Of a DNA stretch of 64,000 nt, positions 16,010 to 27,065 are shown one piece after another (position 1 is the stretch's first letter; the number at the start of each line of letters is the position of its first letter). A program made the position numbers and the translations under genes. The DNA is taken from contig NC_044979.1 of NCBI RefSeq assembly GCF_008728515.1, positions 169,988,037 to 170,052,036 of the forward strand, given 5' to 3'. The notes beneath the pieces were generated by a model. It was given only the letters and a program-made list of their open reading frames with translations. It was not told the origin of the DNA and ran no database searches. The stretch is from Papio anubis. Lineage: Eukaryota > Chordata > Mammalia > Primates > Cercopithecidae.

Positions 16010-16415
16010 TTATTAGTTTGCTAGAACTGCCAATAACAAAATACAACAGACTGGGTGAGTTAAATGACTTTAAATTTATTTTCTCATACTTTTGGAGGCT
16101 AGAAGTTCAAGGTCGGGGTGTCAGCAGGTTTGATTTGTCTGAGGTCTCTCTCCTCCTCTTGCAGATGGTCACATTTCTGCTGTGTCCTCACATGGCCTTT
16201 TCTCTGTGTGTGAAAATCCCTGGTGTCTCTCTGTGTTTGTCCCATCTTCTTAGAGGGACACCAGTCAGATTGAATTAGGGTCCACCCTAGAGGCCTCATT
16301 TTAACTTAATTACCTTTTTAAAGTCCCTATCTCCAAATACAGTCACATTCTAGGGTACCGGAGATTAGGGTTTCAACACATGAAATTTGTGGAGGGACAA
16401 ATTCAGTCCATAATA
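16010..16415 (-). mobile_element. MLT1A-like MaLR solo LTR nested in L1
   Basis: Reverse-oriented LTR: the plus strand begins 'tattagtttgctagaactgc' and ends 'gacaaattcagtccataata', which are the reverse ends of MLT1A-type LTRs. 'agtgatt' precedes it (16003-16009) and follows it (16415-16421), consistent with a MaLR target duplication. L1 ORF2 sequence resumes directly on the right. Confidence 0.85.
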
Positions 16416-17527
16416 GTGATTATATCATAGCAAGTTTGCAGAATACAAGGTTGGTATAGGAAAGCCAATAGCTTTCTTATATACTATCAATGAACAATAA
16501 GAAATACAAATTTAAAAACACAATATCATTTACAATAGTCCCAAAGAAAGACATTAATTCTCAGGTACAAATCTACAAAAACACATACAGGATCTATATG
16601 CAGAAAACTATGAAACTCTGATGAAAGAAATCAAATCAAAAGAAAATAAATGGAGAGATATTTCATGTCCATGAATTAGAAGACTCAATGCTGTTTAAGA
16701 GACAATTTGCTGTAACTTGATCTATAGATTCAACATAATCTCCCCAAATTCAGCAAGCTTGTGCATATCAACAAACTGATTCTAAAGTTTATATGAAAAA
16801 GCAAAAGACATAAAATAGCCAATACAATATTGAAGAACAGAGTTGAAGGCTAACACTACTGACTTCAAGACTTAATATAAAGCTCCAGCAAGAAAGGCAG
16901 CACAGTAGTGGTGAAAGAACACACACTTAGGTCAGTGGAACAGGATAGACAGTCCAGAAAAGGACTCACACAACTGTATTATAGTCAACTATCTTTGATA
17001 AAGAACCGAAGACAATTCAACGGAGTGAGGGCAGTCTTTTCAACAAACAGTGCTGTAACAATTGGACAGCCATGTACAAGAAAACAAATCTAGACACAGA
17101 TCTTACACCTTTCACAAAAACTAACTGAAATAGATCATGGATCTCAATGTAAAATACAATACTTTAAGACTTCCAGAAGAAAGAAAAAAGCAGAAAATCA
17201 ATGTAACCTTGGATTTAGTGATGAGTTTTAAAATACAATGCCAAAAAGCATGATTCATGAAAAAAAAAATTATGTTACACTTGATTAAAATTAAAATATT
17301 ATGTTCTGTGAAAAATACTGTTAAGAGAATCAAAAGACAAGCCACAGACTGGGAGAAAATATTTGCAAACCACCTATGTGATACAGGACTTGCATCCACA
17401 ATACACAACTCTTAAAACAACAAGAAAGCAAGTAATGCAATTTTAAAATGGGGGAAAAATCTGAAGAGATACATCACCAAGGAAGACTCATAGAATGGCA
17501 GATAAAAAGATGTCCATCATAATTTAT

Positions 17528-17700
17528 GGCTGGGCACAGCAGCACCAGCTGCTCAGAAGGCTGAGGCAGGAGGGCTCCTTGAAACCAGGAGTTCGAAGCT
17601 ATTGTAGGCTATGATGTGCCTGTGAATTGCCACTGCACTCCAGACTGGACAACATAGTGAGACCTCATCTTTAAAATAAATAAACAAATGAATAAATAAT
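17528..17700 (+). mobile_element. Alu-derived monomer / deleted Alu
   Basis: Begins GGCTGGGCAC, then jumps to Alu sequence containing 'gctgaggcaggagg' and 'cactgcactcca', followed by an (AAAT)n-like tail. It is only about 170 bp and diverged, so it is either an old FLAM/FRAM-type monomer or an Alu with an internal deletion. It sits inside the L1M element. Confidence 0.75.
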
Positions 17701-18470
17701 TAATTTGTCATTAGAGAGTTCCAACTTAAAACAATAGCAAGATGCCACTACACCCCTATAATAATGGTTAAAATCCAAACACCTGACAATACCAAATGAT
17801 GGCAGAGATGCAGAGCAATGGGAACTCTCGTTCATTGCTGGTGGGAATGCAGAATGGTGCAGCCACTTTGAAAGACAGTTTGGCTGCCTCTTACAGAACT
17901 AAATATAGTCTTACTACAGAATTCATGTGTTGTGCTCCTAGATACTTATCCAATTGATTTGAAAACTTATGTTCACATTAAAAAATCTGCATGTAAATGT
18001 TCAAAGCAGATTTATTCATAATTGCCAAAAACTAGAAGCAACTAAGATTCTGTTCAACAGCTAAATGAATAAACAAGCTGTGGTACATCTATACAGTGGA
18101 ATGTGGAATATAATTCTGCAACAAAAAGAAATGAGTATTGAGCTGTGAAAAGATATGGAGGAATCCTAAAAGCATACTGCTAAGTGAAAGAGGTCAGTAT
18201 GCAAAGGCTACATATTATATGATTCCAATTATATAATAGTATGGAAAATGCAAAACTGTAGATACTGTAAAGTGATCAGTGAGTTACAGGGTTAAGGTGG
18301 AGGGTAGAGGATGAATAGGTGAAGTGCAGGGGATTTTTAGGGCAGTAAGATTATTGTAATGTAAAATTTTAGGGTGGTAGAATTATTAAAATTATGGATA
18401 TAAGATATTGGGTTGCATTACCTATGGAACAAAGCGTGAACCTTAATGAATGCAAATTTTGAAAAATCAC

Positions 18471-19039
18471 TTAAGAGGTTGGGGGATCCCAGGAGAGAAT
18501 GCAGACCATGACCAGAGAATTTAACTGTATTACAAAGGTAGGAAGCAGTCTCACTGAAGGGATGGGTCAGGGAGGGGAAGCGATATTGACCAAAGTATTT
18601 TGGAAATGAGTGCGGTCTATAAGACTAAAGGCAAAGGGAACTGCATGTGAGCACTGTACTCTAGTTGATAAAATTGTTTCCCACAGGGATACCGGTTAAT
18701 AATTCTGATATTGCCACGTATGTATACTGGATTGGAACAATTACATGAATGGACGGCAGATGGTAGAAGCCAGGTTTCTCACCACCAGAGTGGCCGTTTA
18801 TCAAGAAGCAGGAGGAGAAAGAATGATTCATGCGGTAACCGATTTGAGTTGGAGATAGCAGTGTGAACTCAGATTTAGCGCAATAGAGAGGCTGATGGTT
18901 ATCTATAGAAGTATTTATAGATACGCATATATTCATAATTTAGTATAAACATGTATGTTTCTTGCTCTGTCCCTGAGAGGGCCTGAAAGAAATGACATCC
19001 AGTAACAGCAAATGTGCACAGCACCGCATCTTGGTTTCT
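18471..19039. other. Unique non-coding DNA
   Basis: Between the end of the L1M and an AluY. No gene or named repeat is recognised. Confidence 0.5.
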
Positions 19040-19325
19040 TTTTTTTTTTTTTTTTTGAGACGGAGTCTCACTCTGTGCCCAGGCTGGAGTGCAGTGGCGC
19101 GATCTCCGCTCACTGCAAGCTCCACCTCCCGGGTTCACGCCATTCTCCTGTCTCAGCCTCTCCGAGTAGCTGGGACTACAGGCGCCCACCACCACGCTCG
19201 GCTAGTTTTTTGTATTTTTAGTAGAGACGGGGTTTCACCGTGGTCTTGATCTCCTGACCTCATGATCCTCCCGCCTCAGCCTCCCAAAGTGCTGGGATTA
19301 CAAGCGTGAGCCACCGCGCCCGGCC
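19040..19325 (-). mobile_element. AluY-like SINE
   Basis: Low-divergence full-length Alu in reverse, with the 'gcaagctccacctcccgggt' and 'cccaccaccacgctcggcta' segments typical of AluY/AluS-late copies. Perfect 10-bp target duplications 'cttggtttct' lie at 19030-19039 and 19326-19335. Confidence 0.95.
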
Positions 19326-19564
19326 CTTGGTTTCTAATACTATTCTCCACTTAAAGGAACCAGGACTCCTTGGAGAAATGGCTGATTCTAGGACTGGGAC
19401 AGGAAGTATCCAAGATGAGCCTAGAGCATCTGCTAGTGCCAGAAAGTAAGGAGGTGCTCAAAAACAAAACAGAACCAAACAAAACATCGATGGGGTTAGT
19501 CAAAGGAGCACAGATGCCACCTGAAAGAGTTCCCAGTGGCCAAAGCTGGAACACTTTGTGGTAA

Positions 19565-20355
19565 CAAAGTGAGTATTGGATTATAACCTACAGTATAAAG
19601 TAAATATGCATGATATAAATAAGCGATTAAATATATTAATAAATGAGGAAGCAGAGACAAATCTCTCATACAGAAGAATTCCATATATTTTACATAGATA
19701 CTCTGTCTTCAAGAAGAGAGGATCAAACTCCTCACTCCTTCAGTGTGAGCTGTACATAGTGACTTCCTCCCAAAGTGTACAATATAGAACAGGGGAGAAA
19801 AAGAGGACATTTACAGTGGAGGAGCCTGACAAGCGCCACTTAGGCAGGCGACCAAGGCTAACTCATAAATCATGCCGACAGTAGGTATGCTTGATATCAC
19901 GGGATGAAAACAGCATTTCACCTCTGCGATTTTCCTCCCAATAACCTACAACCCCAGTTTTCTCATGAGAAAAACATCAGGCAAATTCCATTAGTGGGAC
20001 ACTCTACAAAGTAACTAAGCAGTCCTAGGAACCCTCAATGTATCTGAAGAAGGAAAGGCGGAGAAACTGCCACAGACAGTAGGTGCCTAAAGAAACATGA
20101 CAACTAAATCTAATGTGGGATTCTGGAACAGAAGGAAAAGACATTAAGTAAAGACTTAAGAAAAACAAAATTATGAACTTTCGTTAATATCGTATCATTA
20201 TTTGTTTCATTGTAACAAATGTAACATACAAAAATGTAAGATATCAATAATAGGGCAAACTGGATGTGAAGTATATTGAAACTCTCTGTGCCATCTTCTC
20301 AATGTTTCTAAAAATCTGAAACTGTTGTAGCAAATAAAATCTATTTTAAACAGTT
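19565..20355 (+). mobile_element. L1ME-type 3' end
   Basis: Matches the remembered L1ME 3'-terminal region in order: 'acagaagaattcca', 'gtgacttcctcccaaag', 'tgacaagcgccacttaggc', 'catgagaaaaacatcag', 'gggacactctacaaagta', 'attgtaacaaatgta'-type sequence, and 'ctgaaactgttgtagcaaat'. The ORF is absent. This is a mammalian-wide, very old insertion. Confidence 0.75.
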
Positions 20356-20789
20356 TAAATAAGCAAACTGCTCACTACTACATAAAAAAAGCAGAGTCTC
20401 TTCAGTATAAAAATGAGCAGAAGAAGCCAGACACAGCCTGCAAGCTCCAACTCCATTCACAGAGAGTTTGTAAACTGGCAGCGATGCTGTGAGAGCTTAG
20501 GAAATTATTTCGTTTGGGGAAGTGGAATAGACATTGACTGGATAATGTCACGTGGGGGGCTTCTGGGGTACTATTAACATTTGATCTCAAATCCAATTGG
20601 TGGTTATATTTTTGTTTCCTTAAATTAATAAGTATTAATTTATGAAAATTAATTGAAATGACACTCATCTTTGCACTTTTCTGTACAATTCAGTAAACTT
20701 CAATGATAAAAACAAGAATGAATCAGAACTGTGTATATCAACATGAATGAATCTAAAAAGCAATGTTGATTTTAAAAATTAAAAAATAG
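20356..20789. other. AT-rich non-coding DNA
   Basis: No gene. The part after 20680 looks LINE-derived and continues beyond the composite Alu at 21397-21600: 'aaagcaatgttga' occurs on both sides (20757 and 21396 regions), a likely target duplication of the outer Alu. Confidence 0.45.
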
Positions 20790-20926
20790 GGTCAGGCACA
20801 GTGGCTTATGCCTGTAATCCCAGCACTTTGGGAGGCCAGGGTGGGTGGATCACCGGAGGTCAGGAGTTTGAGACCAGCCTGACCAACATGGTGAAACCCC
20901 ATCTCTACTAAAAAACACAAAAATTA

Positions 20927-21200
20927 TCATGCCTATAATCCCAGCACTTTGGGAGGCCAAGGCGGGTGGATCACAGTCAGGAGTTTGAGACCAGCCTGGC
21001 CAACATGGTGAAACCCCATCTCTACCAAAAATACAAAAATTAGCCAGGCATGGTGGCATGGGCCTGTAATCCCAGTTACTTGGGAGGCTGAGGCAGGAGA
21101 ATTGCTTGAACCCAGGAGGCAGAGGTTGCAGTGAGCCAAGATCTCACCACTGCACTTTAGCTCTGGGCAACAGAGTAAGACTCTGTCTCAAAAAAGAAAC
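20927..21200 (+). mobile_element. Inner, 5'-truncated Alu
   Basis: Starts at 'tcatgcctataatcc', lacking the first ~25 bases of an Alu, and runs to an A-rich tail near 21190-21200. It is bounded by the 12-bp duplication of the outer Alu's linker. It has the same orientation as the host Alu. Confidence 0.9.

Positions 21201-21230
<30 letters not shown>
21201..21230 (+). repeat. (AT)n(AC)n microsatellite in Alu tail
   Basis: Alternating AT then AC dinucleotides directly follow the inner Alu's A-tail. This is a common way for Alu tails to seed a microsatellite and is likely length-variable. Confidence 0.9.
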
Positions 21231-21233
<3 letters not shown>

Positions 21234-21614
21234 AAAATTAGCCGGGCATGGTGGTGGGCGCCTGTAATCCCAGCTACTCGGGAGGCTGAGGCAGGAGAAT
21301 CGCTTGAACCCAGGAGGCGGAGGTTGCAGTGAGCCGAGATCATGCCATTGCACCCAGCCTGGGTGACAGAGTAAGACTCCATCTCAAAATAAATAAAGCA
21401 ATGTTGAATGTTAAAAAAGTAATTTGTCAAATAATAACTAAAATATACTACTTTTTAATGTGTACCTTCTGTAAAACAAACTATATTCTTCTTTATGACC
21501 TTAAAAAATTTAGCCTAAGTATCAAAACACACTTGAGATTATAAATACCAAATTCAAGATAGCAGTTATCTCTGCAAAGAGAGGAAAGAAAATGGAATTG
21601 AGGAGGGGGACTCA

Positions 21615-21916
21615 CTTTTTTCTTTTCTTTTCTTTTTTTTTTTTAGACAGAGTCTCACTCTGTTGCCCAGGCTGGAGTGCAGTCATGTGATCATGACTCA
21701 CTGCAACCTCTGCCTCCTGGGTTCAGGTGATTCTCCTGCCTCAGCCTCCTGAGTGGCTCAGAATATAGGCATACACCACCACACCTGTATTTTTTTTGTA
21801 GAGATGGAGCTTCGCCATGTTGGCTAGGCTGGTCTCGAACTCCTGACCTCAGGTGATCCACCTGCTGTGGCCTCCCCAAGCGCTGGGATTATAGGTGTGA
21901 GCCACCGCACTTGACC
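21615..21916 (-). mobile_element. Alu SINE
   Basis: Reverse-oriented Alu with an interrupted T/C tail (21615-21644) and a complete dimeric body ending 'gtgagccaccgcacttgacc'. Moderately diverged, with a shortened linker region near 21785. Confidence 0.93.
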
Positions 21917-22787
21917 TACTTCTGCCTATACTGTTTCATGTATATATATTTAAAAATCCAAAACACATATTGCAAAATGTTAAGTTGTGATACAGTTGGG
22001 TTCAGCTACAAGGGCAACCATGACATTTGTCTATAACTGTTTCTGGTTTTGAAATACATATATATGTACACACACACACACACCCCAGTGTGTGCTCTAT
22101 ACGAACACATAATTAATATTGTATAGTGCAATAACAGCCTAGGAGAATTAACAAGCATTTTGCCATCAATACGTGTCCTGTGTGTTGCTGAGGATGAATG
22201 AATCCACAGATCCTTTGCAGAATGGAAACCGTTGGCTTCTTTTAAGAGTGGTTCTAACTCGAAGACTAATGACCTTTGCATTTCACCAGTCCCCTTTGTT
22301 AATCTCGTGTCTCTCATGACATGTAATCCCAAAGTTTCCTTGAAGATAAGTTACATTTGCTGACAGGACTCTTTAGAACCACTGAGAACAGTCAGATATC
22401 GGAGGTCATTGAGAAAACAATCCCACTGCTGATTCACTCCATAGCATGCACTGAGCACCCACATGGTCCATGTGAGATGTGATGGGGCTTGAACCAGTCT
22501 GGCTGTAGAGGGGAAAGAAGGAGAGTAACAGATCTGAGAAGCATTTTGAGGCAGAGCTGTCAGAAGTCACCAAATGGCTCTGAAGAACATGGCAGAGTCC
22601 AAGAGGCCAGAAGAGGAATCAACAACAGCCAGGGTTGGTGAGAGCAGCTGTGTGAAGGCTGGCACCATTAACTAGGGTAGAAAGCATGGTGGAGAAACCG
22701 GGCTGACAAAGCGAAGTTGCGTGTTAAATCAAGAAGTTTGTCTTTTGACTGTGTCATGGTTGAGATGCCTTTCAAAATCCAAGTCTA
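21917..22787. other. Unique non-coding DNA with a short (CA)n
   Basis: A (TA)/(CA) stretch at 22051-22083 is the only low-complexity part. The last bases before the next Alu (22774-22787) are its target-site copy. Confidence 0.5.
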
Positions 22788-23093
22788 GGCCTAGTGAGGT
22801 GGCTCATGCCTGTAATGCCAGCACTTTGGGAGGTTGAGATGAGAGGATCGCATCAGCCCAAGAATTTAAGACCAGCCTGGGCATCATAGTGGGACCTCAT
22901 CTCCACAAAAAATTTTTTAAAATTAGCTGGCTGTAGTGGCAAATGCCTATAGTCCCAGCTGCTTGGGAGGCTGAGGTAGGAGGATGGCTTGAGCCTGGGA
23001 GGTTGAGGCTGCAGCAAGCTATGATTATGCCACTGCACTCAAGCCATGATGACAGAGCAAGACCTTATTTCAAAACAACAACAACAACAAAAC
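22788..23093 (+). mobile_element. AluJ-like SINE
   Basis: Diverged full-length Alu with AluJ-type wording ('gtcccagctgcttgggaggc', 'ttgaggctgcagcaagctat') and a (CAA)n tail. Perfect 14-bp target duplications 'aaaatccaagtcta' lie at 22774-22787 and 23094-23107. That is unusually well kept for an old Alu. Confidence 0.95.
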
Positions 23094-23319
23094 AAAATCC
23101 AAGTCTAACTGCGACCAGGTATGTTGAATCTGGAGCTCAAAGAGGAGTCAGACTGGAAAGATACACACTTGGGTGTCACGAGCATATCGATGTTGTTTCA
23201 TACCATGGGACCCAGTGGGACCTCCCACCCTGGAGGAAGGGTAGTTAGAGAAGAGAGGTCTGAGGATCAAGTCCTGGGATGGTTAGAGTTTCACAGAGGA
23301 GCAGGAACATAAATAATAA

Positions 23320-24600
23320 AGGCCAACCACATAAGGAAAACAAAAGCTATTTATTCAGGGTGTACTGTAACAAGGGAGTCGCCACCATCACTTTCATTTT
23401 GGTAGAGACTCCAAGGCAGGAGTGGGAAAGTTTGATAGTGATGTTAACCAAAAACTGACAGAGGCAGGTGTCTCGATTGATAGAGGTTTATTTCGCCAAG
23501 GCCAAGAATGTGCCTGGGAAAAACTCAAGTCACAGGAACATCTATGACCTGTGCTTTCCAAAGAGGGTTTTGGGAATTCAGTATTTAAAAGGGAAAGAAC
23601 AGACAGGAGGGAAAAAAGGGAGGAAGGGTGGGCAGTGAGGCAAATGGTAACATTATTGTGAGGTTCTGATTAACACTCAGTAAATCTACATTTTACATAA
23701 GATAAAGCAAACACGTGAAAAGAGGGAGTATGGGGAAAAGTCAATGATGCATTTATCTCAGGGTGGATGAAGGGATGATTTCTGGTCTTGTCCTTGTCCT
23801 CTTACCTGTGAAGGTAAGCTTGTAATTGACATTTTCAGGGTGAGATTGAACAGAACTCAGTTTCGGGGCTAGCTTATAGGGGGGATATGTATCCTGTAAG
23901 ATTTAGGGGCTCACACAGAATTTCCTTGTGAGCAATTTGTGAAGGAGGCCAGCTGGGGAAATATGTGGCCTCCTATCGTTGTGGGAACCTGGCTTATGGA
24001 TGAGGTTATGACACAGAGTTTTGAAATTACAGCTATTTGAGAACAAAAGAAAGGCAGTATTGCATGACTCAGTTCCCAAGCTTAACTTTCCCTTTGGCAT
24101 AGTGAGTTTAGGGTCCTGCAATTTTGTTTTCTTTCACAGTGGAAAAAAAGTGAAGGCTTCAGGTGCACCCTGATGGGAGTCTGTTGGCACGGCGAAGCCC
24201 TAGGTGAGCTAATTAGGGGCAGGGTGTCCCATGGAATTGGCTAGGGATGCATATTTGGTTTTCTCTGGTTGGTCCTAAAATTAAAGTGAAGACAAAAATT
24301 AGGGGAGCTGTCAGTTATTAATCAAGTCCTGGTCATTGTGGACCAATTGTTACGGATATTGTTGTTTAACTTCCTGAATTGTTACTAGAGATAGCAATCT
24401 GGCTTTCTATGGGTCTGACTTATAGCAGGCTGGTTTCCTGGGTTGTTTGTTGTAGATTAAGGGGTTGGGTTCCTGGCAGGTAGCTGCAAGCTGTGAGTCA
24501 CAGTTCTATTTATATATCATGTGGCCATTGTTCATTTGTATATTTAGTCTCTTGGGAGAAAAAAGCAGAACAGGAGACTGAAAGCAGCAGCTAGAGAGAG
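23320..24600 (-). mobile_element. Composite endogenous-retrovirus LTR region, family unassigned
   Basis: The central part (about 23465-24140) looks like a reverse-oriented ERV LTR. A polyadenylation signal lies on the minus strand within 'gaggtttatttcgccaa' near 23490, followed by 'gtgctttccaaagaggg', 'ctgattaacactcagtaaat' and a closing 'attttgttttctttcaca'. The flanks (23335-23460 and 24140-24580) look like another LTR or ERV piece split by the first, with its own 'caaaagctatttattcaggg'. I recognise the style but cannot name the family. No retroviral gene is open. Confidence 0.5.
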
Positions 24601-25255
24601 CTTAGGAAGATAAAATCCCAACAAGAAAGGGGTGGTTCACTGAAGCAAATGCTGTTAAAATGTCTGATAAGATGAGGATGTCAAAGTAGGTGAAGCTTTT
24701 TCAGGTGAAAAAGAGACATAGCCATCATTGTTACTGAATTCTCAAACACAGGAAACATTTCCCTGTGGCTTCAGGCAATGGTGAAATAGGAACCAACACG
24801 GTCAGTTAGGAAGAGAAACTCTGAGTGCCGCTAGCGGGGCACAGCATATCATACCTAAGAACTGAGCAGCAAATACCATCCCCTACTCTGCAGACGCATT
24901 TTCCAGCCCAACATGGGATTCTTAGATTGGTTAGATGGCAGCATCTGAGATCACAATTAACCTGAAACCCAAGCTTAGGCACCTGCATCTCCAAAGCCTC
25001 ACACTCGATGCTCCGAGTTTAGGGACTCCTAACAAGTAAATTGGGAAATGGGTCGTTCTCCTTTGAAGACTGTTAGGAAAGAGGGACAAAAACAGGGAAA
25101 AAAAAATCAATCCCTGAGTTTAATCTCCAGTATTTCTTCCCAGAAACTTTAAGTTAACCACAAGAATATTAACCATGACCAGAAATTGTTTGATAATCAG
25201 ATTATCATAAATTTGCTTTTCTTTTACTTTAGTAAACATTTACTAAGTGAAAAAC
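24601..25255. other. Unique non-coding DNA
   Basis: No gene or named repeat is recognised. Confidence 0.5.
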
Positions 25256-26000
25256 ATTTATAAAGTTGAGAATAGATAAAAGTGCTCATCATATGATCCA
25301 GCAGTCCTACTGTTGGACATATACCCAAAATAAAGGAAATCAATATCTTGAGGAGATACTGTACTTCCATGTTTTTTGTATCACTGTTTACAGTAGTTAA
25401 GATTTGGCAGCAACCTAAGTGTCCATCAACAGATGAATGGGTAAAGAAAATGTGGTACATACACACAGTGGAGTACTATTCACCCCTTAAAAAGAAAGAG
25501 ATCCCATCATTTGCAACAACGTGGATGGACATGGAAGACATCATATTAAGTGAAATAAGCCAGGCACAGAAAGACAAATATTGCGTGTTCTCACTTATTT
25601 GTGAGATCTAAGAATCAAAATAATTGAACACATGGACATAGAGAGTAGAAGGATAGTTACCAGAGGCTGTGAAAGCTAGTGGGGGGCTGGTGGGTGGGGG
25701 AAGATGGGGATGGTTAATGCATACAAAAAATAATTAGAAAGAATGACTAAGACCTACTGTTTGAGAACACAATAGGGTGCCTATAGTCAATAATCTCTTA
25801 ATTGTACATTTAAAATACCTAAAAGAGTATACTTGGATTGTTTGTAACACAAAGGATAAATGCTTAAGGGGGTGGATACCCCATTCTTATGATGAGCTTA
25901 TTTCACATTGCAGGCCTGTATCAAAACATCTCAGGTTCCCCACAAATATATACACCTATTATGTACCCACAAAAATTAAAAATTAAAATTGTTTTTAAAA
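25256..26000 (+). mobile_element. 5'-truncated L1 3' end
   Basis: The last part of ORF2 and 3'UTR: 'gtgtccatcaacagatgaat', 'gtggtacatacacacagtgg', 'tttgcaacaacgtggatgga', then the 3'UTR to 'tatgtacccacaaaaattaa'. The style is L1PB/L1MA. The 87-codon frame at 25348-25611 is a relic of the ORF2 C-terminus, not a gene. Confidence 0.88.
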
Positions 26001-26206
26001 AGTGCCCAGAAACTCTGTACCCTAACATAGCCCTGTTAGAATTACTTAGCACTGATAGTCGCCTTTGCTGAGTGATGCAAGCAGATGTCTCTGGCCCTCA
26101 AAGATGAGGAGACTCTGCTGCTCTGCTTGATGTGAACGTAAACTCCAGTTCTTCTGGAAGCTGCCTTAAAGACAGCAGAAACTGAAGAGCAGAGACAAGT
26201 GGAAAG

Positions 26207-26501
26207 TGGCCAGGCACAGTGGCTCACGCCTGTAATCCCAGCACTTCAGGAGGCCAAGGCAGGTGGATCACGAGGTCAGGAGTTCGAGACCAGCCTGGCC
26301 AACACGGTGAAACCCTATCTCTACTAAAAATACAAACATCAGCCAGGCGTGGTGGCGGGTGGCTGTAATCCCAGCTACTTGGGAGGCTGAGGCAGGAGAA
26401 TCGCTTGAACCTGGAAGGCTGAGGTTGCAGTGAGCCCAGATCGTGCCACTGCACTCCAGCTTGGGCAACAAGAGCAAAACTCCTTCTCAAAAAAAAAAAA
26501 A
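26207..26501 (+). mobile_element. Alu SINE
   Basis: Full-length AluS-like copy with a 15-A tail. Perfect 10-bp target duplications 'aagtggaaag' lie at 26197-26206 and 26502-26511. Confidence 0.96.
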
Positions 26502-26565
26502 AAGTGGAAAGCATAACCTTTCATGATGGTGAAATTGAATCCCCACCTTCGTCTTTCTCAGATTT

Positions 26566-26674
26566 TTTTTTTTGAGACGGAGTCTCGCTCTGCTGCCCAG
26601 ACTGAAGTGCAGTGGCGTGATCTCGGCTCACTGCAAGCTCCACCTCCCAGGTTCACACCATTCTCCTGCCTCAG
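26566..26674 (-). mobile_element. 5'-truncated young Alu (109 bp)
   Basis: Only the 3' part of an Alu, reverse-oriented, ending abruptly at 'ctcctgcctcag'. It is bracketed by perfect 15-bp target duplications 'gtctttctcagattt' (26551-26565 and 26675-26689), so the truncation happened at insertion, not by later deletion. The sequence is AluY-like. Confidence 0.95.
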
Positions 26675-26689
26675 GTCTTTCTCAGATTT

Positions 26690-26900
26690 ATTCCCATCTT
26701 CCTACTCCTCCGACCCCTACCTTAGCTCAAGCCCAGATGGCTCTCACCTGCATTAACCTAACCATCTCCGAACCCATCTCCTCTCTTTGCTCCTTTCCTA
26801 TGCACCCTCCACATGGCCAGCTGCCAGAGGATCTTTCAAAATCATTAATCTTGCTATTCCTCTCCCCTACAAAGCTTCAGAGGCTTCCAGTCTGGACTCC
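26690..26900 (+). repeat. L2-like fragment
   Basis: The order 'ctcaagcccagatggctctc', 'acctgcattaacctaacc', 'ctgccagaggatctttcaaa', 'cttcagaggcttccag' follows the L2 LINE consensus remembered for this region. Diverged and non-coding. Confidence 0.55.
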
Positions 26901-26942
26901 TTAGCAACACATAAAAAATTCCTCTCATGTTCTGCCTCTGGC

Positions 26943-27065
26943 TGGTGGCTCTCAACCTTGGCCGCACTTTAGGATCCTGGGAAGCTTTAAAAACTGCCCC
27001 GCTCTGGTTTAGTCAGTCCGGGCTGGGTCCCAGGTGTCTAGAGTTTTAGTTTTGTTTCCCAGGAC
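26943..27065 (+). mobile_element. MER5-like hAT MITE fragment
   Basis: 'ggtggctctcaaccttggcc' plus 'ctttaggatcctgggaagct' and 'tttaaaaactgccccgctct' match one end of the MER5 (hAT-Charlie) palindromic elements. Non-autonomous and inactive. Confidence 0.55.

Larger units (their letters stand above)
13881..18470 (+). mobile_element. Old L1M element, ORF1 end to 3' end, with nested insertions
   Basis: Starts with an ORF1-end-like block (13905-14130), then ORF2 from about 14400. The endonuclease region has 'acaacagcagaatacacatt', and the reverse-transcriptase block encodes SIDEEKAYDKIQ near 15650. The catalytic FADD box is decayed, reading IND before MFVYLEN (about 15935-15965). An MLT1-type LTR splits it at 16010-16415 and an Alu-derived monomer at 17528-17700. 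The ORF2 C-terminal region resumes after each and the element ends near 18470. No frame is intact. Confidence 0.8.
20790..21396 (+). mobile_element. Outer Alu interrupted by another Alu
   Basis: The left half of an Alu runs 20790-20926 and stops in the A-rich linker. The right half resumes at 21241 with GCCGGGCATGGTGG and ends with an (AAAT)n tail at 21396. The bases between belong to an inserted Alu and its expanded tail. The linker sequence 'acacaaaaatta' is present on both sides (20915-20926 and 21229-21240), marking the insertion site. Confidence 0.92.

Noticed and set aside
20915..21240. Possible CRISPR-like or tandem array from repeated similar blocks
   Set aside because: The repetition is Alu-in-Alu. 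The genome is mammalian and there is no spacer-repeat periodicity.
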